Assembly (NCBI RefSeq): GCF_005280585.1
Contig: NZ_SZVO01000001.1
Span: 744,001-808,000 of the forward strand
Length of the DNA stretch: 64,000 bases
Source of the DNA: Dyadobacter frigoris
GTDB taxonomy: Bacteria; Bacteroidota; Bacteroidia; Cytophagales; Spirosomataceae
Direction: 5' to 3'
The notes under the pieces were generated by a model. That model searched no databases. It was given only the letters and a program-made list of their open reading frames with translations, and was not told where the DNA came from. Of the stretch, positions 19,375 to 28,389 are shown in pieces. Numbering within the stretch: position 1 is the first letter of the stretch; the number at the start of each line of letters is the position of its first letter. The position numbers were made by a program, and so were the translations under genes.

Positions 19375-22300
19375 TTAGAAATTGATATTAAGTCCGATCC
19401 TTCCTACACGTGGCTGGGGATAAGCGCCAAGGTCAACACCGAAATTCAGCGGGTTGTTGTTAAATTCTCCAATTTCAGGATCCATGCCTTTGTATTTGGT
19501 AAAAGTCAACAAGTTATCAGCCGCTACATAAACTCTGACATTGCTGATGTGCAGTTTGTCCAGAACTCCTTTTGGTAAAGTATAACCAAGAGTCAGGTTA
19601 CGGAAACGAACATAATTCCCGTTGCTCACAAAACGATCGCTGAACTGGTCGTTGTTGTTTGGGTTCAACTGCGTCATACGAGGCTGATCCGTTTGCGTGT
19701 TTTCCGGCGTCCAGCGATCCATTCGGCTTGAAACAGAATTGAACATTCCGTTTGCATTGTTCATCCAGTTACCTAAACCATTAACCAATTGTACGCCCGT
19801 TACGCCTTGCAGGAAGAAACTTAAATCAAAACCTTTGTAACCAAAATTTGCGTTAAAGCCGAAAGACAGATTTGGCGTCGCACTTCCAAGATAAGTACGG
19901 TCATTGTTGTCAATTACACCGTCATTATTCGTATCCACAAACTTAACATCACCCGGTTTTGCATTTGGTTGAATCGCAGTGCCATTTTTCGAATAAGCTT
20001 CAAGATCTGCCTGAGTTCTAAAAATTCCATCCGTTTTAAGACCGTAGAAAACGGCGATTTCACGGCCAACTTCCGTACGTGTTGTTTGTCCAAGACCTGT
20101 AATATCGCCACCGGCGATTGGTTCTCCACCACCAAGGTTCGTTACTTTGTTCATGATTTTTGTCACGTTGAAGCCAACATCGTAGGTGAAGCTCTTGATC
20201 TGGTTTTTATAGCCAATCGCTAATTCGATACCTTTATTGTTCATACTTCCGGCATTAACATACGGAGGTCCAACACCTGCAAAAACCGGAATTGGTACAC
20301 GAACGATCATGTTTTTGGTGTCTTTTATGAAATAATCAGCTGTTAAAGTCAAACGGTTGTTGAAGAAACCTGCATCTAAACCAAAGTTTGAACTCGTTGT
20401 TGTTTCCCATTTCAAAAGAGGATTGCTGGCCGTTGTCGGGGCAAAACCCTGAACTGCGTTATCTCCGAAAACATACATATTGTTACCGGTAACAGTTGTT
20501 GCATAACCGTAGTTAGCTGCACTGTTCTGGTTGCCAACTTGTCCCCAACCTGCACGAAGTTTCAGCTGCGTGATAGCAGGGATGCTTTTGATAAAAGATT
20601 CTTCGGCTAAGTTATAACCAGCTGCAAAAGATGGAAAAGTACCCCAGCGATTGTCCGGTAAAAAACGGGATGATCCGTCACGGCGAAGGGTTGCCGTTAA
20701 AAGAAAACGCTCGTCGAAGTTATAATTCAAACGACCAAAATAAGATTGCAAGGATTCGTCAGACTGAGTTGCTTCTACTAAATAATCCGTTCCCTTTGTA
20801 GCGGATAAATACCATTGCGATTTGTCATTCGGTACATCAAGAACTGTCAGGAACATATCGCTGTAAGTGGTACGTTGAAGCTCGAAACCCGCCATTGCGG
20901 TGAAACTGTGTTTGCCAATTGTTTTAGCGTAAGTCAGATAATTTGTCCAAACCCATCCCAATTGCTCACCTCTTCCTTCACGCAAGCTGCTGTGCTGACG
21001 TTGATCGTCATTTGCAAGATAGTATTGAGGCAAATATCTTTTTGCATGAGTCGTTTTCCAGTTTACACCAAATTGTGTACGGAAAGTCAGGCCCGGGATA
21101 ATTTTTGCATCCAAAAAGAAATTGGAGTTAACCAGTGTTTCGTAAGCTTTATTGTTTTTTGCTTCGTCAACAATCCGTAGCGGATTATAAGCCCCACCTT
21201 CCGGTACAGGGCGTGTTCCGTAAAAGTTTGTAGCGGGATCCCATGCTTTTGCCAACGGGGAAACCGTCAATGCACTTGTTAAAATGCCTCCATATTGGCT
21301 GCCGGTGTATTGCGTTTTATCCGTGTTTGCATAAGCCGCGGAAAGTCCGCCGTCAAGCCATTTTGTTAAATAAAAGTCGTTGTTGAACCGTAAAAAGAAT
21401 TTTTTGAGAGGTGAGTTTTTAACAATTCCGTCCTGTCCGAAATAAGTACCTGTAACGCTGTAACGGTGTTTGTCATTTCCACCCATTACGTTCAGACTGT
21501 AATTTTGAACGACACCTGTTTGCAAAACCTCATCCTGCCAGTTTGTTCCTTTATCTGTTCCTTGTTTGAATCCGTTTAATGTTTGATAAAGTTTTTCATT
21601 TGTTGGAAGAACCGTTCCGTCATTGGTATACGATTCAAGACGCAAAGTTGCATACTGACTTGCATCCAGTACATCTACTTTATTCCAGGCTTTCTGAACA
21701 CCTGCATAGGTTGAAAAGGAGATTTTAGGTTCTCCGCTTTTTCCTCTTTGGGTAGTGATCAGGATAACGCCATTGGATCCGCGTGAACCATAAATTGCAG
21801 TTGCGGAAGCATCTTTCAAAATTTCCATGGATGCAATATCTCCAGGCGCCAAAAAGCTTATATCACTTGTTTGAAAACCATCTACAACATACAAAGGATC
21901 GCTGTTGTTGATCGTACCAACACCACGTATACGTACACGCACCGCTGCGCCAGGTTCTCCCGACTGACTAACAATATTAACTCCCGGTACACGCCCCTGA
22001 ATTGCCTGCAAAGGATTTGAAGTAGCGATTTTAGTAATCGCTTCTGCTTTTACAGATGCTACTGCACCGGTAATATCGCTTTTTTTGGTAGTACCGTAAC
22101 CTACAACAACTACTTCATCAAGCGCACGTTCATCTGAAAGCATTTTTAGAGCAAAACTTGTTTTGCCTGCGATTTCAACTTCCAGTGATTTCATTCCTAC
22201 TGAACTTAAAACCAGGGTTTTTGCGTCTGCTGGAATTCCTAATGTGAATTTTCCATCCACGTCCGTCGTCGTGCCAATTGTCGTACCTTTCACCACCACA

Positions 22301-22425
22301 CCCACTCCGGGTAATCCTTCTCCTTTTTCATCTGAGACCGTCCCGCTTATATTTTGGCTCTGGGCCATTGCCATCAGGCAACTTCCCAAAAACAAAGAGA
22401 CGATCATAAGTAATCTTTTAAACAT
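19375..22425 (-). CDS. SusC/RagA TonB-linked transporter of the mannan locus
   Basis: The 1016-residue protein has a signal peptide (cleavage near AMAQS). A regulatory-like domain follows (ISGTVSDEKGEGLPGV, VVVKGTTIGTTTDVDG). It carries the SusC motif LDEVVVVGYGTTKKSDITGAV and a plug with RIRGVGTINNSDPLYVVDG and ILKDASATAIYGSRGSNGVILI. The barrel ends in RIGLNINF. It is the first gene of the mannan locus and imports the oligosaccharide held by SusD. No regulator adjoins; the preceding gene is the unrelated ilvE on the same strand with its own terminator. Confidence 0.96.
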   Translation of the reverse strand: MFKRLLMIVSLFLGSCLMAMAQSQNISGTVSDEKGEGLPGVGVVVKGTTIGTTTDVDGKFTLGIPADAKTLVLSSVGMKSLEVEIAGKTSFALKMLSDERALDEVVVVGYGTTKKSDITGAVASVKAEAITKIATSNPLQAIQGRVPGVNIVSQSGEPGAAVRVRIRGVGTINNSDPLYVVDGFQTSDISFLAPGDIASMEILKDASATAIYGSRGSNGVILITTQRGKSGEPKISFSTYAGVQKAWNKVDVLDASQYATLRLESYTNDGTVLPTNEKLYQTLNGFKQGTDKGTNWQDEVLQTGVVQNYSLNVMGGNDKHRYSVTGTYFGQDGIVKNSPLKKFFLRFNNDFYLTKWLDGGLSAAYANTDKTQYTGSQYGGILTSALTVSPLAKAWDPATNFYGTRPVPEGGAYNPLRIVDEAKNNKAYETLVNSNFFLDAKIIPGLTFRTQFGVNWKTTHAKRYLPQYYLANDDQRQHSSLREGRGEQLGWVWTNYLTYAKTIGKHSFTAMAGFELQRTTYSDMFLTVLDVPNDKSQWYLSATKGTDYLVEATQSDESLQSYFGRLNYNFDERFLLTATLRRDGSSRFLPDNRWGTFPSFAAGYNLAEESFIKSIPAITQLKLRAGWGQVGNQNSAANYGYATTVTGNNMYVFGDNAVQGFAPTTASNPLLKWETTTSSNFGLDAGFFNNRLTLTADYFIKDTKNMIVRVPIPVFAGVGPPYVNAGSMNNKGIELAIGYKNQIKSFTYDVGFNVTKIMNKVTNLGGGEPIAGGDITGLGQTTRTEVGREIAVFYGLKTDGIFRTQADLEAYSKNGTAIQPNAKPGDVKFVDTNNDGVIDNNDRTYLGSATPNLSFGFNANFGYKGFDLSFFLQGVTGVQLVNGLGNWMNNANGMFNSVSSRMDRWTPENTQTDQPRMTQLNPNNNDQFSDRFVSNGNYVRFRNLTLGYTLPKGVLDKLHISNVRVYVAADNLLTFTKYKGMDPEIGEFNNNPLNFGVDLGAYPQPRVGRIGLNINF

Positions 22426-23007
22426 GCTTATGACTCGTTAATTGGTTTATAATTTTTAATACAAATTACTAGACTTTTTTGATCTGTAATATAGTACTAT
22501 TTTATCCATTCATGGAAGTGTATAAACTTTTAGGTATGTAAATTTTGTATAAAAATTACACATTGTATTGTTATTGTATTATTCTAATGAATTAAATGGA
22601 ACTTTATCGAGATAATTTGTCGTAAAAACAAAAGTAACCATTATGATATTTGATATGATACTATTACGTCAAATTGATATATATAAATTTTGATTTAATA
22701 GTAATAATTTAATAATCTAACTTTTGTCAGGATATTGTCTTGCTAACAGATGTTGCAGATTGCTAAGTATTTATGGAGTGGATAAGGCAGTAGCAGGCCA
22801 GTAAATATTGGTAAGAAAAAAAGTTTTGGCTAAAATTTGACCAGGCGAAAAGTTGATTTCCCGATTGAGCGAATTTTGCCTAATCAGAAAATGTAATTGA
22901 CTTAGTAAATTAATGAAGCATTTTGAAGGAGAAAATCTATTGTAGGAACAAAAAAAATGGATGACATTGCTGCCATCCATTTTAACTTATTTATTTTTTA
23001 ACCGGAA
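22426..23007. other. 582-bp AT-rich region upstream of the mannan SusC
   Basis: The region must carry the promoter of the mannan locus and also the ilvE terminator at its far end. A possible -7-like word (minus strand TAATTTG, about 50 bp before SusC) is one base short of TAnnTTTG. No gene or RNA was recognised. Confidence 0.4.
22950..22983 (-). terminator. Terminator of ilvE
   Basis: AAAATGGATG (22954-22963) pairs with CATCCATTTT (22974-22983) around a 10-nt loop. The A-run beginning at 22950 gives a T-run on the minus strand. The hairpin lies 24 bp past the ilvE stop. Confidence 0.85.
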
Positions 23008-24075
23008 CTAAACTTTCAAAGTCCAGCCGAATATATCTTCCGTTTTTCCTGTACGGATTTCAGTAAGATAATCTTTCACTTTGTTTACGAATGAATCTTC
23101 TTTCAACTCAGGAAGGGCGTAATCAACACCTTCGTAAGCGATTGTAGCAAACGGAGAAACCACTACGGCTGTTCCCGCACCAAATGCAGATTCCAAACGG
23201 TTTTCTTTCAAAGCTTCAATAATTTCCTTCACTGAAATTCTGCGTTCTTCAACCGGGATTCCCCAGTGATGCGCAATAGCTACGATACTTTTACGGGTAA
23301 TTCCGTCAAGCGTTGTGTCCGATACGAAAGGTGTAACCAGTTTTCCGTCCATAACAAACATAACATTCATCGTCCCGGATTCTTCGATGTAAGCATGTTC
23401 ACGGGCATCCGTCCAGATCAACTGATCGTAGCCTTCTTCCTGTGCAAGTTTTGCAGGATAAAGTGAACCGGCATAATTACCAGCGCATTTTGTTCCTCCA
23501 ACTCCACCTTCGGCAGCACGGATGAAATGTGTTTCAACTTTAACACGCGGAGGCTTGGCATAATACGTCCCAACCGGGCATGTAAAGATGATGAATGTAT
23601 AAGTATCAGATGGTTTTACACCGACATAGGCGTCAGTCGCAAACATATATGGACGAATATACAGTGAGCAGCCTTCCTGCGAAGGGACCCATGCTGCATC
23701 CAGGCGCAACAGTTCTGTTAAGCCACCCATGAAAACTTCCTCAGGAATTGATGGCATACACAGACGTTCCGCAGATTTGTTGAAACGTTTCCAGTTGTCA
23801 ATCGCCCGGAAAAGAAGTGTGTCGCCTTCTTCGCTTTTGTAGGCTTTCATACCTTCAAAAATCGCCTGTCCGTAATGTAAAGCAGCTGTTGCAGGGCTGA
23901 GAGAAAGATCGCCGTAAGGGACGATGCGTGAATTTTGCCACTGACCATCACGGTAATCGGCAATGAACATATGGTCGGCGATGTTCCGGCCAAAAACAAG
24001 ATTGTTAAAATCAACCTCTTGCAAACGTGATTTGTCCGTTTGCTTAATCTCTATTTGCAATGTGTCGGCAGTCAT
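23008..24075 (-). CDS. ilvE: Branched-chain amino acid aminotransferase
   Basis: The ATG at 24075 gives 355 residues (MTADTLQIEIKQ). A longer frame to 24234 exists but would overlap the next gene and has no family-like residues, so it is rejected. Class IV PLP-enzyme motifs are present: ATAALHYGQAIFEGMKAYKS, LYIRPYMFATD, the PLP-lysine region VGGTKCAGNYAGSLYPAK and DGITRKSIVAIAHHWG. It catalyses the reversible transfer of amino groups between Val, Leu or Ile and 2-oxoglutarate in the cytoplasm. Length and motifs fit the eukaryote-like BCAT group common in Bacteroidota. Confidence 0.95.
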   Translation of the reverse strand: MTADTLQIEIKQTDKSRLQEVDFNNLVFGRNIADHMFIADYRDGQWQNSRIVPYGDLSLSPATAALHYGQAIFEGMKAYKSEEGDTLLFRAIDNWKRFNKSAERLCMPSIPEEVFMGGLTELLRLDAAWVPSQEGCSLYIRPYMFATDAYVGVKPSDTYTFIIFTCPVGTYYAKPPRVKVETHFIRAAEGGVGGTKCAGNYAGSLYPAKLAQEEGYDQLIWTDAREHAYIEESGTMNVMFVMDGKLVTPFVSDTTLDGITRKSIVAIAHHWGIPVEERRISVKEIIEALKENRLESAFGAGTAVVVSPFATIAYEGVDYALPELKEDSFVNKVKDYLTEIRTGKTEDIFGWTLKV

Positions 24076-24178
24076 AAGCCCTAAATTTATGCTGAAAATT
24101 AAGTAGTTTCTAGGTTTTGTATTAGTCTCGCAATTTAATGAAATTATACTAACAAAAGGAAGATATTTAGTATAACAA

Positions 24179-24739
24179 TTAATTTTTTGGGGCAACGCGC
24201 GGTTTCCATGTAACTTCCTCAATCCCGAGCTCAAAAGTCATGGCCCTGCATAGCATAAAAAGGTAGTCGGAGAGTCGGTTAAGGTATTTTACCACGCTGT
24301 CTTCCACCTCTTCCTGTGTTTGCAAATGAATAACACCCCGTTCAGCACGACGGCAAACGGTACGTGCTACATGGCCGAATGATACAGACTGATGGCCGCC
24401 GGGAAGTACAAACGCTCTTAAAGCCGGAACGACAACATCAATTTTATCCATTTCATTTTCAAGAAGTTTGATGTCTTCTTCTGATAGGTCAGGCAGGATT
24501 TTCCTGGTTTGCTCCGGCTCTGAGGCCAAATGGGAACCGATGGTAAACAACCTGTCCTGGATTTCCTTCAATAAATCACGACGATCTTCATTGACAGGCT
24601 GGTCACGAAGCAATCCGATATAACTGTTTAATTCATCCACAGTTCCATAGGCTTCAATGCGGATATGTGCCTTGCTGAGCCTTGTCCCGCCGATAAGAGA
24701 AGTTGTTCCTTTGTCGCCGGTTTTGGTATATATTTTCAT
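24179..24739 (-). CDS. PduO-type ATP:cob(I)alamin adenosyltransferase
   Basis: The 186-residue protein opens with the ATP-binding motif IYTKTGDKGTTSLIGG. It contains RIEAYGTVDELNSYIGLLRD, GSHLASEP, VLPGGHQSVSFGHVARTVCRRAER and the C-terminal YLNRLSDYLFMLCR, all PduO-type hallmarks. It converts cob(I)alamin to adenosylcobalamin. It sits 103 bp upstream of ilvE on the same strand, a loose association with no clear functional link. The TonB receptor at the window start could in principle bring in cobalamin, but that is speculation. Confidence 0.95.
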   Translation of the reverse strand: MKIYTKTGDKGTTSLIGGTRLSKAHIRIEAYGTVDELNSYIGLLRDQPVNEDRRDLLKEIQDRLFTIGSHLASEPEQTRKILPDLSEEDIKLLENEMDKIDVVVPALRAFVLPGGHQSVSFGHVARTVCRRAERGVIHLQTQEEVEDSVVKYLNRLSDYLFMLCRAMTFELGIEEVTWKPRVAPKN

Positions 24740-24823
24740 TGAAAAGATGATTATTGTAAATTATTTCGGCGCGCTGCACCTTTATATGGATCAGAATGCT
24801 ATTTAAAATGCTACAAATATTAC

Positions 24824-24840
24824 GCCGCTCTGCGGCTTTT
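24824..24840 (+). terminator. Short GC hairpin with T-tract in a divergent intergenic region
   Basis: GCCGC, TCT, GCGGC, then TTTT. It looks like a small intrinsic terminator but no plus-strand gene lies upstream. It could end a short leader transcript of the gene at 24986 or be chance. Confidence 0.35.
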
Positions 24841-24967
24841 CTGCTGAATGTAGTATGAAATATTGATGCAGTAAGATTAATAAATTTATATACTCTTTAT
24901 CTGATTAGGTTTTGGAAAGTCTCCAACCTAATTTTGCACCCGAATTTATGGCGAAAATAGAAAAGAT

Positions 24968-24974
24968 AAGGAGG
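24968..24974 (+). promoter_or_regulatory. Strong Shine-Dalgarno sequence AAGGAGG
   Basis: A full anti-SD match 11 nt before the ATG at 24986. Such strong sites are uncommon in this phylum. It supports the chosen start. Confidence 0.6.
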
Positions 24975-24985
24975 ATTGTTATTTC

Positions 24986-25510
24986 ATGAAAATTGGAACA
25001 TTTAGTATAAAAGTATGGCGTTGGTTCTCAATGCTATTTGTTATCGGCTCGTTGATGTGGACTTATTCCGTTTTTCCTGAACAGGTTGCGGTGGATTTTG
25101 CAGCTTCGGGTTTGGCAGAAATCTATGTCAATAAGGAGCATTTGTTCTACATCATCATGGGTTTTTTCATCCTGAATAATGTGGTCATTTCGGCTTTTGC
25201 AAAACAGATTCCTAAAATTGATGCTTCGCATTTTCCAGTTCCAAACAGAAAAATCTGGTCGCAGCCTCAGTACCGTGATCAGCTGAACGAACATTTGATC
25301 AACTGGATCTTCTGTATTGTGGCTGGTATTAATACAGTCATAGGATTTAGTCTTTTGGCATTGGCAACGATTAACAGCAATCAGTTTAAGCTAAGCGTTT
25401 TTGACTTTGTATGGGTTTCCTATTTGGGTCTTGCTCTGTTGTTGCTGATTTTTCTTTTTCCATTGCGTTTGTTAAAAACACCAACGCCGGAAGAAGAAGA
25501 TACTTACTAA
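24986..25510 (+). CDS. Four-helix inner-membrane protein of unknown function
   Basis: The 174-residue protein has about four hydrophobic segments: WFSMLFVIGSLMWTYSVF, LFYIIMGFFILNNVVISAF, INWIFCIVAGINTVIGFSLL and FVWVSYLGLALLLLIFLFPL. The helices are separated by a short soluble loop with PNRKIWSQPQYRDQLNEHL. No named family was recognised. The stop is 6 bp before the queA start, so the two genes are probably co-transcribed. The start is supported by an AAGGAGG site. Confidence 0.75.
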   Translation: MKIGTFSIKVWRWFSMLFVIGSLMWTYSVFPEQVAVDFAASGLAEIYVNKEHLFYIIMGFFILNNVVISAFAKQIPKIDASHFPVPNRKIWSQPQYRDQLNEHLINWIFCIVAGINTVIGFSLLALATINSNQFKLSVFDFVWVSYLGLALLLLIFLFPLRLLKTPTPEEEDTY

Positions 25511-25516
25511 GATCAG

Positions 25517-26752
25517 ATGGAAAATAATTGGCTTGAAAGGGCTGAATCGCTTCGGATAGAATCATTTGACTATGATTTGCCAGACGAGCGTATTGCACGT
25601 TATCCATTGGATCCACGTGACGGTTCGAAACTTTTGGTATATGGCCAGGGAAATATTCAGCATCAGAAATTTACTGATTTAGTCGAAAATCTGCCTGAAA
25701 ACACACTTTTGGTTTTTAATGATACCAAAGTAATTCCGGCGCGCGCTTACTTTCAAAAAGAGACGGGCGCTACGATTGAAATCCTTTTATTACATCCTGA
25801 ATTACCGACAAGAATCATTAATGATGCCATGCTGGTTCGTGATTTCTGTGTTTGGGAATGTATGATCGGGAATAAAAAGCGGTTTAAATTGACAGATATC
25901 CTTTCTACTAACTTAATTGTGAATGGAAAGGCTGTGAAGCTTCAAGTTGCTTACGCTGATTATGAAAAAAATCAGGTAAAATTTTGGTGGGACCAGGATA
26001 TTGAATTTCTGGATATTGTGCAAGCGTTGGGTGAAATTCCCTTGCCGCCTTATCTGAAACGCGATACTGAAGAAGGAGATAAACAAACCTATCAAACCGT
26101 GTATGCACGCCAGAACGGTGCCGTTGCTGCGCCGACAGCCGGACTTCATTTCACGGAAAATGTTTTTGAAAAACTGGATGAGAAAGGTATTCGTCGTTCA
26201 TTTCTTACGCTGCATGTAGGTGCCGGAACGTTTCAACCTATTAAAGCAAACTCGGTAACTGAGCATAAAATGCATGCTGAGCAGGTTGTATATTCCCGTC
26301 AGTTAATTACTGAGTTGCTAAAAAATACAGATACTATTGTTCCGGTTGGTACTACTTCTCTGCGTTCTCTGGAAAGTTTGTATTGGTACGGTGTGAAATT
26401 GTTTCGTGCTGAAACATCTGTTTTTAATATTGAAAAGCTATATCCATATCCATTTTCTCCTGACGAACTTCCTTCGGCCAGCGAGTCATTAACAGCAATT
26501 GCTGATTATATGGATGCGCAAAAACTGAATGAAATTGTTGGTGAAACGGAGATTTTTATTTTTCCGGGCTATCAATTTCGTTTATGTAAAGGATTGATCA
26601 CCAATTATCATCAGCCAGGTTCTACGCTGATTTTATTAGTAGCGGCTTTGGTAGGAGAGGATTGGCAACGGATTTATAAAGTGGCGATGGATAACGGGTA
26701 CCGGTTTTTGAGTTATGGGGATAGTTCTTTGTTGTGGAGAAGTGAGGTTTAA
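25517..26752 (+). CDS. queA: S-adenosylmethionine:tRNA ribosyltransferase-isomerase QueA
   Basis: The 411-residue protein shows the QueA order: FDYDLPDERIARYPLDPRDGSKLLV, LLVFNDTKVIPAR, GEIPLPPYLKR, YQTVYARQNGAVAAPTAGLHFT, LHVGAGTFQPIKA, MHAEQVVYS, VPVGTTSLRSLESL and the C-terminal LITNYHQPGSTLILLVAAL. It moves the ribosyl part of SAM to preQ1 in tRNA to form epoxyqueuosine. It is somewhat longer than the roughly 350-residue enterobacterial enzyme, with inserts in the middle that seem usual for the phylum. It is the second gene after the small membrane protein. Confidence 0.95.
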   Translation: MENNWLERAESLRIESFDYDLPDERIARYPLDPRDGSKLLVYGQGNIQHQKFTDLVENLPENTLLVFNDTKVIPARAYFQKETGATIEILLLHPELPTRIINDAMLVRDFCVWECMIGNKKRFKLTDILSTNLIVNGKAVKLQVAYADYEKNQVKFWWDQDIEFLDIVQALGEIPLPPYLKRDTEEGDKQTYQTVYARQNGAVAAPTAGLHFTENVFEKLDEKGIRRSFLTLHVGAGTFQPIKANSVTEHKMHAEQVVYSRQLITELLKNTDTIVPVGTTSLRSLESLYWYGVKLFRAETSVFNIEKLYPYPFSPDELPSASESLTAIADYMDAQKLNEIVGETEIFIFPGYQFRLCKGLITNYHQPGSTLILLVAALVGEDWQRIYKVAMDNGYRFLSYGDSSLLWRSEV

Positions 26753-26815
26753 TTCCAGACCTTGCAATTGGATCAATTTTAATGTAATTTGTCTTATCAA
26801 TTGTTGAAACACAGC

Positions 26816-27418
26816 ATGGGACAAGCACAAGCATTAGAAAAAAAATATACCGTCACTGAATTTCTGGAAATGGAAGAAAAGAGTGAAATCCGTCATGAAT
26901 ATTATGACGGGGAAATATTTGCTATGGCGGGTACTACCATGAACCACAACAGGATTGTTAGTCGTCTTCGAGGATTTCTGGAAAGAGTTTTTTTGCCAAA
27001 AGGATGTGATGTATTTGCTGAAAATATAAAAGTTGAAGCGATAGAAAACTTCTATTACCCATATCCTGACGTAATTGTTACTTGTGCTCCTGATGATGTT
27101 AATGGAATCTACATTGTAAAACACCCGAGTATTCTGGTTGAGGTTTTATCAAAATCATCTGCAAATTACGACCGGGGATTCAAATTGAGAAGATACAAGG
27201 AAATAGTGTCTCTTCAATATTATGTTCTGGTTTCTCAATTTGAATGTCTGGTAGAACTCTATACACGCACAGATCAGGTAGGTGTCTGGACTTATCAATC
27301 TTTTGATAAACCAGATGCAGTTATTTCTTTTGATCTTTTAGATTTTAGAATGCCGGTTTCATCAGTTTATGAAGGAATTGTATTTTTGGAAGAAGAAAAG
27401 CCGGAGTTTGAGATTTAG
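26816..27418 (+). CDS. Uma2 family (DUF820) putative restriction-fold endonuclease
   Basis: The ATG at 26816 gives 200 residues; an upstream TTG at 26789 is less likely. It has the Uma2 layout: YTVTEFLEMEE, RHEYYDGEIFAMAGTTMNHNRI, the PD-(D/E)xK-like PYPDVIVTC and ILVEVLSKSS, then YDRGFKLRRYKEI and QYYVLVSQ. The family has the nuclease core, but its cellular role is unknown; it is often expanded in cyanobacteria and Bacteroidota. Its stop overlaps the stop of the convergent Bro-N-like gene by a few bases. Confidence 0.88.
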   Translation: MGQAQALEKKYTVTEFLEMEEKSEIRHEYYDGEIFAMAGTTMNHNRIVSRLRGFLERVFLPKGCDVFAENIKVEAIENFYYPYPDVIVTCAPDDVNGIYIVKHPSILVEVLSKSSANYDRGFKLRRYKEIVSLQYYVLVSQFECLVELYTRTDQVGVWTYQSFDKPDAVISFDLLDFRMPVSSVYEGIVFLEEEKPEFEI

Positions 27419-28251
27419 TCATTTCCCTGAGAGATTTCTTTTAGGCCAACACCGGGCGGTAAAAAATTCTCGCCTGTTATCACACTTTTTCCCGTTTGTC
27501 CTTCAAGTTCTTTTCTAGCATTTTTAGCTACCGCACCACCTTTTTTGCTCGCTTTTGCATTTTCATTCATGCCTTTTGCTTCTTCACTTTCGGCAATTTG
27601 TCTTGTTGATAATTCTGCTAAGGCGGTGAAGATTAGCTCCGCTTCGCTCATGTGATCCCGAAGGTTTTGCGTTTTCAAACCTTTCAGGTCTTTATGTTTT
27701 TTTACTGTTAACCCGGTCCATTCTTCGTGGATGATGTTTGTTAACAAAGCGAATTCATCTTTTTTCTCAACGCCGCTGTCTTTCCAATAATCGGTTAATT
27801 TATTCCGGGTTTCCTGGCCCGTCATTCTTTGCTGAATCCATTTTTCACTTCGGCCCAGTTTTTGCCAATTCTCTCTGGCGCGGTCAAGGCTTTGTTCTGG
27901 ATTCGCAATTTCCTGCATACGCTCGTAGCCAACTTTTGCAAGCCATTGTTTAAAGGGTTCGGCTTTTGGTGAGGGTACTGATTGAATGATTCTTAAAAGT
28001 TGTTCAGTATCAGCAACATCTGTTAAACGCATTTTACCATCAGCTGCAACCATTTTCAAACCGTGACAGTTTGTCACGGTTTGATTTCCTTCCTTTTTAA
28101 GACGTTCTTTTAACTTACGCCAATATGCTAGCGGATCAATACTTTCTGTCAGAATAGCTACCACGTCAGTAATGCTAAAATACCAAACCTCTTTCTCTGC
28201 ATCCCAATGGCTACGAACTTTCTTTTCTTCAAATAATTTAATATTACTCAT
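27415..28251 (-). CDS. Bro-N-like / antirepressor-type protein
   Basis: The 278-residue protein has an N-terminal Bro-N-like domain (residues about 5-120: WYFSITDVVAILTESIDPLAYW, LKMVAADGKMRLTDVADTEQLL, QSVPSPKAEPFKQWLAKVGYERM). A charged helical region follows, ending in KASKKGGAVAKNARKELEGQTGKSV. Bro-N domains occur in phage antirepressors and in damage-inducible DinD proteins. No phage genes surround it. It may act in DNA binding or stress response; this is inference from the domain. It converges on the Uma2 gene with overlapping stops. Confidence 0.78.
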   Translation of the reverse strand: MSNIKLFEEKKVRSHWDAEKEVWYFSITDVVAILTESIDPLAYWRKLKERLKKEGNQTVTNCHGLKMVAADGKMRLTDVADTEQLLRIIQSVPSPKAEPFKQWLAKVGYERMQEIANPEQSLDRARENWQKLGRSEKWIQQRMTGQETRNKLTDYWKDSGVEKKDEFALLTNIIHEEWTGLTVKKHKDLKGLKTQNLRDHMSEAELIFTALAELSTRQIAESEEAKGMNENAKASKKGGAVAKNARKELEGQTGKSVITGENFLPPGVGLKEISQGND

Positions 28252-28389
28252 ATCAGTAGTGTTGATGCATTTGATTTACAGGCCTCACCAAAAATTGGGC
28301 TGGCTTTAACATAAATCAAATATACAATTTAGCTTTTGCACCTCCGCGGTGAAAGTTGATATAAGCAAACTTTGAATAAAATGTGAAAA

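Noticed and set aside
24076..24234. 53-codon N-terminal extension of ilvE
   Set aside because: It overlaps the adenosyltransferase gene and has no aminotransferase features.
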